Part shown: piece after piece, positions 1 to 6,148 of the stretch | Layout of the letters: every line of letters starts with the position of its first letter | How positions within the stretch are numbered: position 1 is the stretch's first letter | DNA from: Eubacteriales bacterium | Lineage (GTDB): Bacteria; Bacillota_A; Clostridia; Christensenellales; Aristaeellaceae | Assembly: GCA_028692205.1 (NCBI GenBank) | Contig: JAQUXV010000172.1 | Location: 1 to 6,148 of the forward strand | Direction: 5' to 3' | Length of the DNA stretch: 6,148 nucleotides | Notes under the pieces: model-generated | What the model saw: only the letters and a program-made list of their open reading frames with translations | The model's database searches: none | What the model was told of the DNA's origin: nothing | Program-made: the position numbers and the translations under genes

Positions 1-3000
1 TGGCGTTGGTTTCGCCGTTGGTAACGGTGAAGAATACCAGATCGCTAACCGAGTTCTGGCCTACCACGGGGCTTGCGTAGCAGCCGACTTCCGCGGCGGT
101 TGTGTAGGTGAGGTCGGGCACCTCGTAAGACCAGTCCTGTTCGCCGGTGAGCGCGTTGTAACGGCGGATGGTGCATACGCCCTTGCGGCCCTGGTTTTTA
201 ATCGTGTTGGCGGTGTACAGCGAAACGCTGCTTTCGTCGTCCATATCCAGCGCGATGGTCGCGTCCGTATTGTCGCCGGTATCGGCGGCCCAGACGGGGG
301 CGAGGGTGTTTACGTCCACGCACTGCAGTATGCCGGTCTGATCGGCAAAATACACATACTGCCCGTACATGGCCACAGCGCCGTCGATATTGGTGTTCTT
401 GGCCTTTTCCCCTTTGGCCTTCCAGGTATAACGCTGGATGGACGGGCTGATCTTCAGCGTGCCGATGACATGATCGAAATCATCATTGGTTTCCATGGTG
501 TAGAGAACGCCGTTTTCGCCGCCCGCGATCATGCTGCCGGTGCTCATGTCGAACAGGGGCGCGCCGTTGAAACCGCTGTAATTGGTTTGCATCAGCTTGT
601 CGCGGCCGTTCAGCAGGGTGATCTCCTCGTTGTTCAGGAGGTTAAACAGGTGCAGGCCGTTATCGATGGTCTTGTTGGCGAGCACGCTTACGTGCTGCCC
701 AACCGCGAGCATCGGCGACGCGTTGGTCTGCAGCGACAGCGCGCCGTTGGCAGGCCAGCCCAGATTGATGGGGTCGCGGGTCTGCTCACCGGTTACCAGA
801 TCGACAAAGTAGAGATAGCCGCTCTGCGAACCGACGATGACTTCTTTAAGCGCCTTGGTGTCTTTAAATTCCGCCTTGATGCCCAGTATGGCGCGCAGCT
901 GCGTCGGCCATTTAACGATCAGCGCCTGCCCCGGCCAGGTAACGCCGGTCAGCGAGCCGCTTTTCACTTTCAGGCTGTTCTCCATGGGAACTTTCCACAT
1001 CTCGGTCATGGCGTCTTTTTCCACTTCGACGGTGCCGAAGGCGGCATTCTGGCGGAACGGGCCGCCGCGGAAGGTGAGTACGCCGCTCTGATCCCACACG
1101 GCATATTTGAACGGATCGTTCAGGACGATTTTATCATCGCGGGAATAATCCGTCTGCTTCTTGGTGCCCTCATACGCGGTGGCAGTCAGGCTAAGCGCCG
1201 AAGGCAGGGCCGTATCGCCCGCCGCTGCGGAAAGCAGGGGCACGGTGGTGGGCTCCGGCGTGGTGACGGCGGTGGGTTCGGGCGTCGGGGTAGCGGTAGG
1301 TTCGGGCGTCGGGGCGGCGGTGGGCTCCGGTGTTGCGGTTACGGTGGGCTCGGGCGTGTCGGCAGCCGTATCGGCCATACCGACATCGGACTCGATGCCC
1401 AGGAAAACATCCACGCTGTAATCGCTCTGGGTGAAAGTAAGGTCTGAAGGCGTTTCGTAACCGACATAGAAGCTGCCCGCGTAGGATGCCTCGATATCCG
1501 CGCTCAGGCTCCAGGTACGCGTTTCATCGCTTTCCAGCACCTGATTGCCGGCGTCGTTCAGGTACGCCTCGGCGACCGCCGTGCCTTCGTCGTCCAGAAT
1601 CTGCACGGCGGAAACGTTCAGGCTGGTCACCACGGTAAAGCCGACGGTCGCGGGCACGTCGCCCTCGGTGGTATCGGCGGTAAAGTCCTGTATGGGGGGC
1701 GCAGAGGCAGCGGGCGCGGCGATGGCGACCGGCTGGGCCAGGGTAACGCCCTCGTCCCAGCTGCCGTCCTTCTGCATGGCCTGCGCGGTAAACACGCCCT
1801 CGTACGCGTCGTTGAAGGTGTAATACAGCGTCCAGATATTATAGTTGCTGTTTTTGGTGACCGAACCGTTTTGCAGGTCCGAATCGTCAAGCGTTTGCTG
1901 CAGCAGCACATTGCCGCTCTGGTCCACAATCCGCAGGCCGTTCGTGGCGGAGGTGGCCTGCACCGTAAACACCAAATCCACCGGCGCGGTGGCCGAGGAC
2001 GGGTTTACGGAAAAGGTTTCGATGCCCGCCGCTTCGGGAGCGATCATCTCTTTCACGCTCTGTACGGCGTCGGTAACGACGGTTTTAATCTTGTTCATGG
2101 CGGTGCCGATGCCGCCGCCCATACCGGCCCAGTCGGGCAGCAGAATGCCCGCCAGCAGCGCGCCGATCACCAGCAGCACCACCAGAACCGGCCCAAGCAC
2201 GCGGCCGCGGCGGCGTTCCTGCTCCGGCTGATCGTTATACTCATCCTCAAAATCGTATCGGGGACGGCTTACGGACGCGCGCTGAGGCTCCGGATAGGCG
2301 CGCCGGGGGTCGAACCGGGGCGCAGTATCTTCGTGGGGACGGCGCGCGTCGGGTGCTTCGGCCGGGCGCTCGGCACGGGAATCCTCCCGTGCGGGGCGGG
2401 CCTGCGGGCGCGGAGCGGGCCTTTTGGGCGGCTGTTCGGCAGGCCGCGCGGGGCGGCGGTCACGCTCGTCGGCGGCATAGCGGGGGCGAAGCGTATCGCT
2501 GTCGTCCGGCTGCTCATAACGGCTTTGCTTTTCAGGTTCGGCGGGCGCTGAAACCGAAGGGGCGTCCACGGGCCTGCGGCGCGCGGCTGCGCCGCTTTGC
2601 GGCATGGCGGTGCGCGCGCCGGTATAACGGTGCGGGGGCACGGCGCCCGGTTCCGCCGCAGGGGATTCGCTGTCACCGGCCTCGAAGGGGTCGAAACTCA
2701 ACGGAGGAGGCTCAATGCCCGACGGTACTGCCGGCGGGATGGGCGTTCCTTCGTTTTCCGTATTGCGGGATACGCGGCCCGCACGGCGGTGCCGAGCAGG
2801 GGCATCCGGCGACGGAGCACTGCCCACGGGGGCGGCATCGTCCGCCGTGCCGGTTTCCGGCATGTAGGAAACGTGTTTACGCACCGCCTGGCGGCCGCCC
2901 GGCGCCTGCGCGCCGGCACGCGGGTTCGCGTAGGCCGGGGCATAGGTGCCGGATTCCGTCGCGGGAGGTTTGATCTCAAAATCGGACGGCGAAGCGCCGT

Positions 3001-3202
3001 ACTGCGGCTTGGCGGAACCGCCCCGCTCCGCACCGGAGCGCGCGCGGGATGCGCCGCCGTAGGCGGGCTGCCCGGGAACGCCGGGGTTTGCGGAATCCGG
3101 CGATGCGTCGTCGTAACTCGCAAAGGGATCTTGCTGCCAGGGGTTTGCCCCCGCAGGCTGATTGCCAGATTGTTTGGGATTCTTACCGTAATAATCGCTC
3201 AA
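1..3202 (-). CDS. Single-pass membrane protein with disordered N-terminal tail, tandem Ig-like domains, TPEPT linker and PQQ-like beta-propeller (3' end outside window)
   Basis: The frame stays open from a TTG at 3202-3200 to the window edge, giving at least 1067 residues with no stop. TTG is chosen because AAGGAG lies 9 bases upstream; the first in-frame ATG is only at residue 114. Residues 1-329 are low-complexity, rich in Pro, Ala, Arg, Asp and Glu, with no predicted fold. An ERRRGR stop-transfer cluster (329-334) precedes one hydrophobic helix (about 335-355), so the tail should be cytoplasmic and the rest extracellular. Residues about 393-494 and 503-602 are two similar beta-sandwich domains. 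TPEPT repeats fill 616-652. From about 690 onward come PQQ/WD-like blades, for example VIVGSQSGYLYFVD (788-801), MIAGGENGVLYTME (891-904), VYFADQTGILQCVD (near 950-963) and YNALTGEQDW (1015-1024). The likely role is a surface-anchored binding or scaffold protein; ligand and partners are unknown. There is no evidence for PQQ cofactor use or dehydrogenase activity. It has its own promoter downstream of the DUF6056 gene. Confidence 0.88.
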   Translation of the reverse strand, partial: MSDYYGKNPKQSGNQPAGANPWQQDPFASYDDASPDSANPGVPGQPAYGGASRARSGAERGGSAKPQYGASPSDFEIKPPATESGTYAPAYANPRAGAQAPGGRQAVRKHVSYMPETGTADDAAPVGSAPSPDAPARHRRAGRVSRNTENEGTPIPPAVPSGIEPPPLSFDPFEAGDSESPAAEPGAVPPHRYTGARTAMPQSGAAARRRPVDAPSVSAPAEPEKQSRYEQPDDSDTLRPRYAADERDRRPARPAEQPPKRPAPRPQARPAREDSRAERPAEAPDARRPHEDTAPRFDPRRAYPEPQRASVSRPRYDFEDEYNDQPEQERRRGRVLGPVLVVLLVIGALLAGILLPDWAGMGGGIGTAMNKIKTVVTDAVQSVKEMIAPEAAGIETFSVNPSSATAPVDLVFTVQATSATNGLRIVDQSGNVLLQQTLDDSDLQNGSVTKNSNYNIWTLYYTFNDAYEGVFTAQAMQKDGSWDEGVTLAQPVAIAAPAASAPPIQDFTADTTEGDVPATVGFTVVTSLNVSAVQILDDEGTAVAEAYLNDAGNQVLESDETRTWSLSADIEASYAGSFYVGYETPSDLTFTQSDYSVDVFLGIESDVGMADTAADTPEPTVTATPEPTAAPTPEPTATPTPEPTAVTTPEPTTVPLLSAAAGDTALPSALSLTATAYEGTKKQTDYSRDDKIVLNDPFKYAVWDQSGVLTFRGGPFRQNAAFGTVEVEKDAMTEMWKVPMENSLKVKSGSLTGVTWPGQALIVKWPTQLRAILGIKAEFKDTKALKEVIVGSQSGYLYFVDLVTGEQTRDPINLGWPANGALSLQTNASPMLAVGQHVSVLANKTIDNGLHLFNLLNNEEITLLNGRDKLMQTNYSGFNGAPLFDMSTGSMIAGGENGVLYTMETNDDFDHVIGTLKISPSIQRYTWKAKGEKAKNTNIDGAVAMYGQYVYFADQTGILQCVDVNTLAPVWAADTGDNTDATIALDMDDESSVSLYTANTIKNQGRKGVCTIRRYNALTGEQDWSYEVPDLTYTTAAEVGCYASPVVGQNSVSDLVFFTVTNGETNA
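1247..1357 (-). repeat. Five TPEPT repeats, 24-base period, in the surface-protein linker
   Basis: Five TPEPT units (residues 616-620, 624-628, 632-636, 640-644 and 648-652) are separated by three-residue Ala/Thr/Val/Pro spacers, giving an 8-residue, 24-base period. The copies differ mostly at third codon positions (ACG/ACA, CCC/CCG, GAG/GAA), which suggests selection on the peptide rather than very recent duplication. Thr/Pro/Glu-rich segments like this are common rigid spacers between surface domains in Gram-positive bacteria. Here it separates the Ig-like pair from the propeller. Threonines could be glycosylated, but nothing in the sequence shows it. Confidence 0.9.
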
Positions 3203-3211
3203 AATCTTGCA

Positions 3212-3217
3212 CTCCTT
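3212..3217 (-). promoter_or_regulatory. Ribosome binding site AAGGAG for the beta-propeller gene
   Basis: AAGGAG on the minus strand is a strong Shine-Dalgarno match. It lies 9 bases before the TTG at 3202 and 6 bases before an in-frame ATT at 3205. TTG is the normal alternative start, so this site fixes the beginning of the large open frame, which has no nearby ATG or GTG. Confidence 0.75.
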
Positions 3218-3294
3218 ATCCCTGGTTGCCAATTGGTAATATCTGCTTTCGGCTGAGCATGAAAAGAGCCGTTAACTTTAATACGCCATTTTCA

Positions 3295-3323
3295 ATTATA
3301 CCAAGAATGTCCTTGCTCCACAA
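3295..3323 (-). promoter_or_regulatory. Sigma-70/SigA-type extended -10 promoter for the beta-propeller gene
   Basis: Reading the minus strand, TTGTGG (3323-3318) is followed by a 17-base spacer and a perfect TATAAT (3300-3295). TGG directly before the -10 makes it an extended -10 (TGnTATAAT), which can compensate for the weak -35 (only TTG matches). Transcription would start near 3288, leaving a leader of about 85 bases. The site lies in an AT-rich island inside GC-rich DNA and points at the downstream gene. This suggests the beta-propeller gene can be expressed separately from the lipase/DUF6056 pair. Confidence 0.7.
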
Positions 3324-3359
3324 CCCCCAAATCGTTTCCGCACAAGGCGCGAAAACCCA

Positions 3360-3404
3360 TTCCGCGTGCCGGAAGCCTTGGCGGAACCCCCGCGAACAGG
3401 GGTT
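3360..3404 (-). other. Overlapping inverted repeats after the DUF6056 gene; possible weak transcript end
   Basis: Two hairpins can form in the spacer. TTCCGC (3360-3365) pairs with GCGGAA (3381-3386) around a 15-base loop. AACCCC (3385-3390) pairs with GGGGTT (3399-3404) around an 8-base loop. They share two bases, so they are mutually exclusive at the edge. The minus transcript has only GGGTTTTCG after the first hairpin and no real U-tract, so this is at best a weak terminator or mRNA 3'-end structure. Confidence 0.25.
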
Positions 3405-3419
3405 GGGGAAGCGCTTCGG

Positions 3420-4961
3420 CTACGGCTGTTGTGAATTGTAAAATAGTTCAAAATACCACTTCATATACCGAACACGGCCGTAAATTCCCTGAAAAGGAAG
3501 CTTGTCGGCTTTGAAAACGTATGGCTGCGCGCCAAGCACGCTTATCTGCGTGTCGTCGGAATCGGTATCGCGGATGTAGGCTTCCCGTTCGGCCATTTCG
3601 GCGCGGAAAGCCGCCGCCTCGCCCGTGAGGATGGATTTTGCGGCGCTGACGGAGGCGGTGTTCATGATGGTGTAGCCGAAGCCGCCGAAGGCCAGCAGCA
3701 TCAGGCAAAGCGCCAGATAGAGCGCGGTGAAACGGGTTCCCGCGTTTCGGGCCGCCGTAAGCAGATGCTCGGCGGTGGGGGAAGCTTCGCCGCGGCGCTG
3801 CAAAAAGCGGATCAGCCAGCCCTCTGCATAGGCGACGGAGCCAAAAACGAGAAGCAAGAATTCAAAGTAGATCACGTTGTAGTAACGGCCCATGGTGTAG
3901 TTCATGCCGGTGTATACGCCGGGGACCAGCGTGGCCGAAAACAGGCCGTACAGCAGCACGAAAAACCAGAAGGGATGCCGGAAAGAAAGGGAACTGTCCC
4001 GAAGGGGGCGGTAGAGCACCGGAAGCACCAGCCCAAGCAGGGCCAGCAGCTGCGGCGAAAGCCAGCCGCCCGCCACATCAAACGAATCCAGCACGGCGGT
4101 CGCCACCGCGGTAACCGGGTTCATGGGGTCGCCGAGGCGGGCCTGCCGAAGGGCGTTGCCGGGCGATGTGACGCTGACGGCGAAGGAAGCGAGCATAAAG
4201 GCGACCAGCACGAGCGCGTGCCGCCGGTTGGGGTGCTTTTGCACCAGCGCGACCACGCCGTATAACGTAAAGAACACAACGGCCCCGAATGCCGGGCCGA
4301 AGAAGCTGCCCCCGATCATCACCCCGCACAGCGCGAGCGCCACACCGCGCCATACGGCGCGCGCCCTGCCCTGCGCAGCGGCGCAGTGTACCAGCAGCCC
4401 CATCGCCTGCACAATGGCGCAGAAAGCGACAATGTACATACCGCCGGTGTGCCAGTAGATTCCCTGACCGATTTCGGGCATGAACTGCAAAACGAGCACC
4501 ATCATCGCGGTATAGACAATCCAAAAATCGGCGCGCCCGCCGCCCAGAAGCGTGCGCACAAGGGCCTTAACCAGATACCCGACCGACAGGCAAAGCAGCG
4601 CCAGCACGAACCAGTTGCTTAAAAAATACAGCTTCAGGCTCACAATCATGGGGGTGAGGGTGCAAAAGAAGCTGGATACATAGTCCCCCTGCCAGGAGGT
4701 GAACGTTTTCACCGCGTAATCGCACAGCGCATTCCAAACCTGTCCGATATCGTGCGTCTGCACCCACGCGGTGGCCGCTGGCAGGGCGGAAGCAAAATCG
4801 TCGTCCGCCGGATAGTTATACAGCGCGATAACGGCCAGCGGAATCAGCATTCCCACAAAGACGACCACACACGCGAGGGCGAGGGTTTTCCTGCTTACGT
4901 AACGCTCCGAAAAAAAGCGCCCGGTTCTGTCGCACGCGCGGGCCAACCTCTGCAAAACCAT
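3420..4961 (-). CDS. DUF6056-like polytopic membrane protein, putative GT-C-type glycosyltransferase
   Basis: The product has about 513 residues and roughly ten hydrophobic segments, the first near residues 26-48, then near 116-135, 146-160, 173-190, 206-236, 250-265 and several more up to about residue 430. It ends in a hydrophilic C-terminal segment of about 80 residues. The first membrane helix is followed by DDDF (53-56), then WQGDY (90-94) and YWHTGGMY (169-176). This acidic motif in the first outer loop plus a W-x-G-x-Y motif resembles DUF6056 and related GT-C enzymes, which move sugars from polyprenyl-phosphate carriers outside the membrane. Activity and substrate are inferred, not shown. 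The ATG at 4961 is chosen because GAGGTGA lies 5 bases upstream; a GTG at 4970 would add three residues but overlaps that site. The gene starts 21 bases after the lipase stop, consistent with one operon. The stop is TAG at 3422-3420. Confidence 0.82.
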   Translation of the reverse strand: MVLQRLARACDRTGRFFSERYVSRKTLALACVVVFVGMLIPLAVIALYNYPADDDFASALPAATAWVQTHDIGQVWNALCDYAVKTFTSWQGDYVSSFFCTLTPMIVSLKLYFLSNWFVLALLCLSVGYLVKALVRTLLGGGRADFWIVYTAMMVLVLQFMPEIGQGIYWHTGGMYIVAFCAIVQAMGLLVHCAAAQGRARAVWRGVALALCGVMIGGSFFGPAFGAVVFFTLYGVVALVQKHPNRRHALVLVAFMLASFAVSVTSPGNALRQARLGDPMNPVTAVATAVLDSFDVAGGWLSPQLLALLGLVLPVLYRPLRDSSLSFRHPFWFFVLLYGLFSATLVPGVYTGMNYTMGRYYNVIYFEFLLLVFGSVAYAEGWLIRFLQRRGEASPTAEHLLTAARNAGTRFTALYLALCLMLLAFGGFGYTIMNTASVSAAKSILTGEAAAFRAEMAEREAYIRDTDSDDTQISVLGAQPYVFKADKLPFQGIYGRVRYMKWYFELFYNSQQP

Positions 4962-4966
4962 CACGG

Positions 4967-4973
4967 TCACCTC
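4967..4973 (-). promoter_or_regulatory. Ribosome binding site GAGGTGA that decides the DUF6056 start
   Basis: The minus strand reads GAGGTGACCGTGATG. GAGGTGA matches seven bases of the ideal AGGAGGTGA and sits 5 bases before ATG at 4961. The in-frame GTG at 4970 lies inside this site and has no good upstream site of its own, so the ATG is preferred. Confidence 0.6.
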
Positions 4974-4982
4974 GATCGCTTG

Positions 4983-6148
4983 TTACCGCAGCCTGCGGTG
5001 CGCGGAAAGATTGGAGCCGACGCCGCGTGTACGGGCGGAGGGCCGCGCCGGACGATACGGAGCGTTCTTCACGCAGCGCGCGGTTTTACGCGGCGGCTGG
5101 CTGTTCCCGGCAAAGACGCGGCAGGGCTTTCCGTACGCGTCGCCAACCCAAACGAAGGGCCGGAGGGCCGCGCTGCCCCGCCGGACAATGTAGCCGTACG
5201 CGCCCAGCTTATGCTGGGGCCGACATAGCATATGCGGCGGATGCAGCCGATCCCGGAAGGCGGCCATCAGCTTGCGCACCGGCACGGCGGCTACGGTGGG
5301 GCGCATTTCCTCCAGCAGGGAGGCGACAACGCGATCGTCCATGCGGCGGGCCATCAGCGTGCGATAGGCCACCTTATCGTAGCGCACAAAGCGGCGCAGC
5401 TGGTCCTTCGCTTTGCCGCCCGCATAGCTGAACGCCTTATCCAGCGCCGGAATGCTCCAGCGCTTCTCCATCAGCGCGTTCAAACTTTCCTCGGTTTTTT
5501 CTTCAATAACCGCCTCGCAGAACGCCGCGAGGGATTCCAGCAGCGTCGGCATATCCGAAATATGGCTGCACAGATCTTCCGCTTTGCCGCGCAGGTCGAT
5601 CTCCTCGGGCTCGTCGCCCCAGCCGTAAGCGGCGGCGCGCAGAGCGTCGTCCGCGGGGTATTCCAGCGCAAGCCCCAGGTGGACGAGCGCGCCGATGCGC
5701 GGCACCAGATCGTCGCTGTTAAGAATATGGAACAGCGGATAATCCGCGGGGTCGCGCCCGATGCCGCCGACGGCGGTCGTGGGGGACGCGAAACCATACC
5801 CGATAATGTTGCGGGGCGGCACGCCCCAGGCGCTCATCAGGCGGTGGCAAAAAATCTGCATCACCGCGCCGCCCTGGCTATGGCCCGCCATCCACAGGGT
5901 GAAGCGGCTGCGCGGCGAGCGCATCTCGGCCAGAATGTCCGCCAGCGTCAGCGAGGGTCGCCCCAGCGCGGCGGCAGCGGCGGGAAACTGAATCCGGGGC
6001 ACGCTCTGCTCAAAAACCTGTGTCAGCTGGTGAAACCCTTTGTGGAAACCCTCCTCCGTCGTGAAACGGAAGTTGCTGAACCAATCGTAAAAGCGCGAGC
6101 CGGTGCCCATGAAACCGATGGCCACCACGTACCGGCCGTTGCCTGCGG
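4983..6148 (-). CDS. Lipase (class 3) family alpha/beta hydrolase, 5' end outside window
   Basis: The frame is open to the window edge. The GTG at 6128 is not a credible start, because codons before it (AGNGRY) continue the strand that leads into the oxyanion region. Counting that GTG as residue 1, the class-3 lipase landmarks follow in order: VAIGFMGTGSRFYDW (2-16, core strand and oxyanion loop), FHKGF (28-32), the nucleophile elbow GHSQGG with Ser84 (82-87), the strand YGFASP (111-116), and NSDDLVPR (137-144), whose Asp140 aligns with the acid of the triad. His189 (CSHIS) is a possible catalytic His but is not certain. The enzyme should hydrolyse ester bonds of lipids or similar substrates; no signal peptide can be judged because the N-terminus is missing. 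Residues from about 310 to 381 are unusually basic and proline-rich. The stop TAA (4985-4983) lies 21 bases before the DUF6056 start. Confidence 0.85.
   Translation of the reverse strand, partial: AGNGRYVVAIGFMGTGSRFYDWFSNFRFTTEEGFHKGFHQLTQVFEQSVPRIQFPAAAAALGRPSLTLADILAEMRSPRSRFTLWMAGHSQGGAVMQIFCHRLMSAWGVPPRNIIGYGFASPTTAVGGIGRDPADYPLFHILNSDDLVPRIGALVHLGLALEYPADDALRAAAYGWGDEPEEIDLRGKAEDLCSHISDMPTLLESLAAFCEAVIEEKTEESLNALMEKRWSIPALDKAFSYAGGKAKDQLRRFVRYDKVAYRTLMARRMDDRVVASLLEEMRPTVAAVPVRKLMAAFRDRLHPPHMLCRPQHKLGAYGYIVRRGSAALRPFVWVGDAYGKPCRVFAGNSQPPRKTARCVKNAPYRPARPSARTRGVGSNLSAHRRLR
4985..4999 (-). other. Small stem-loop across the lipase stop codon
   Basis: ACCGCA (4985-4990) and TGCGGT (4994-4999) form a 6-bp stem with a 3-base loop that includes the first base of the lipase TAA. 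No U-tract follows, so it is not a standard terminator. It could influence translational coupling with the DUF6056 gene 21 bases downstream, or be chance in GC-rich DNA. Confidence 0.3.
5037..5193 (-). repeat. Degenerate direct repeat inside the lipase C-terminal tail region
   Basis: The 12-base word GGAGGGCCGCGC occurs on the plus strand at 5037-5048 and 5162-5173. The similarity continues on both sides: GGGC precedes each, and CGGAC plus GAT or AAT follows each, after a 7-base insertion in the second copy. The copies are read in different frames of the lipase tail, so the likeness is at the DNA level, not a protein repeat. It may be a remnant of an intergenic repeat family, or chance in GC-rich sequence. 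Confidence 0.35.

Noticed and set aside
1247..1357. Regular 24-base repeats considered as a CRISPR array
   Set aside because: The units are contiguous degenerate codons for TPEPT within an open coding frame, with only 9-base spacers and no nearby cas genes.
470..1447. Long plus-strand open frame (325 codons) with a Gly/Arg-rich end
   Set aside because: It is antisense to the propeller gene. Its glycine-rich stretch is simply the reverse complement of the TPEPT repeats, and it has no domain logic. The minus frame has coherent Ig and propeller motifs.
2269..3123. Minus-strand frames of 135 and 141 codons in a different phase from the large gene
   Set aside because: They are out-of-phase shadows of the proline-rich tail. 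The phase fixed by the AAGGAG/TTG start continues unbroken into the membrane helix and ectodomain.
1871..3256. Several overlapping plus-strand frames of 130-226 codons
   Set aside because: They are very rich in Arg, Ala, Gly and Pro, as expected for GC-rich codons read on the wrong strand, and lie opposite the disordered tail and membrane helix of the large minus gene.
3360..3404. Strong intrinsic terminator after the DUF6056 gene
   Set aside because: The hairpins are short or have long loops, and there is no continuous U-tract in the minus transcript, so only a low-confidence structure is reported.
4078..4524. Out-of-phase minus frame and antisense plus frames inside the DUF6056 gene
   Set aside because: The in-phase product shows repeated membrane helices and family motifs, while these alternatives are Arg/Ala-rich with no recognisable pattern.
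6126..6128. GTG at 6128 as the true start of the lipase
   Set aside because: The frame is open upstream to the window edge, and the preceding residues continue the conserved core strand. A class-3 lipase also normally has a sizeable N-terminal part before this point.

Overview
All recognisable genes in this window lie on the minus strand, so it reads from high to low coordinates. The DNA is GC-rich, with a short AT-rich promoter island near 3230-3330. There are three genes, and two run off the window ends: a class-3-lipase-like hydrolase (5' end missing beyond 6148), a polytopic DUF6056/GT-C-like membrane protein, and a very large single-pass membrane protein with a beta-propeller ectodomain (3' end missing before position 1). 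Purine-rich Shine-Dalgarno sites, a TTG start, a consensus extended -10 promoter and a Thr-Pro-Glu-Pro linker of the kind common in surface proteins of gut Clostridia suggest a high-GC member of the Bacillota (Clostridia, perhaps Christensenellales- or Oscillospiraceae-like). This taxonomic guess is inference; no marker gene is present.

Region 6148-4983: lipase (class 3) family alpha/beta hydrolase with a GHSQG nucleophile elbow. Its arginine/proline-rich C-terminal tail looks unlike the catalytic part and is encoded over a degenerate duplicated sequence. Region 4961-3420: a roughly 513-residue protein with about ten membrane segments, a DDDF motif after the first segment and WQGDY and YWHTGG motifs, as in DUF6056 GT-C-type glycosyltransferase-like proteins. 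Only 21 bases separate it from the lipase stop, so the two are probably co-transcribed.

Region 3419-3203: a 217-base spacer holding a TGG-TATAAT extended -10 promoter, a leader of about 85 bases and an AAGGAG ribosome site. Region 3202-1: one uninterrupted frame of at least 1067 codons. It encodes about 330 disordered proline/arginine-rich residues predicted to be cytoplasmic, one membrane helix, two related Ig-like domains, five TPEPT repeats, and then a PQQ-type beta-propeller that continues out of the window.

Together the genes point to cell-envelope functions: a membrane-embedded sugar transferase candidate, a lipid or ester hydrolase, and a surface-exposed binding protein with its own promoter. 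No phage, transposon, CRISPR, tRNA or rRNA signal was seen. Open frames on the plus strand are GC-driven shadows of these genes.
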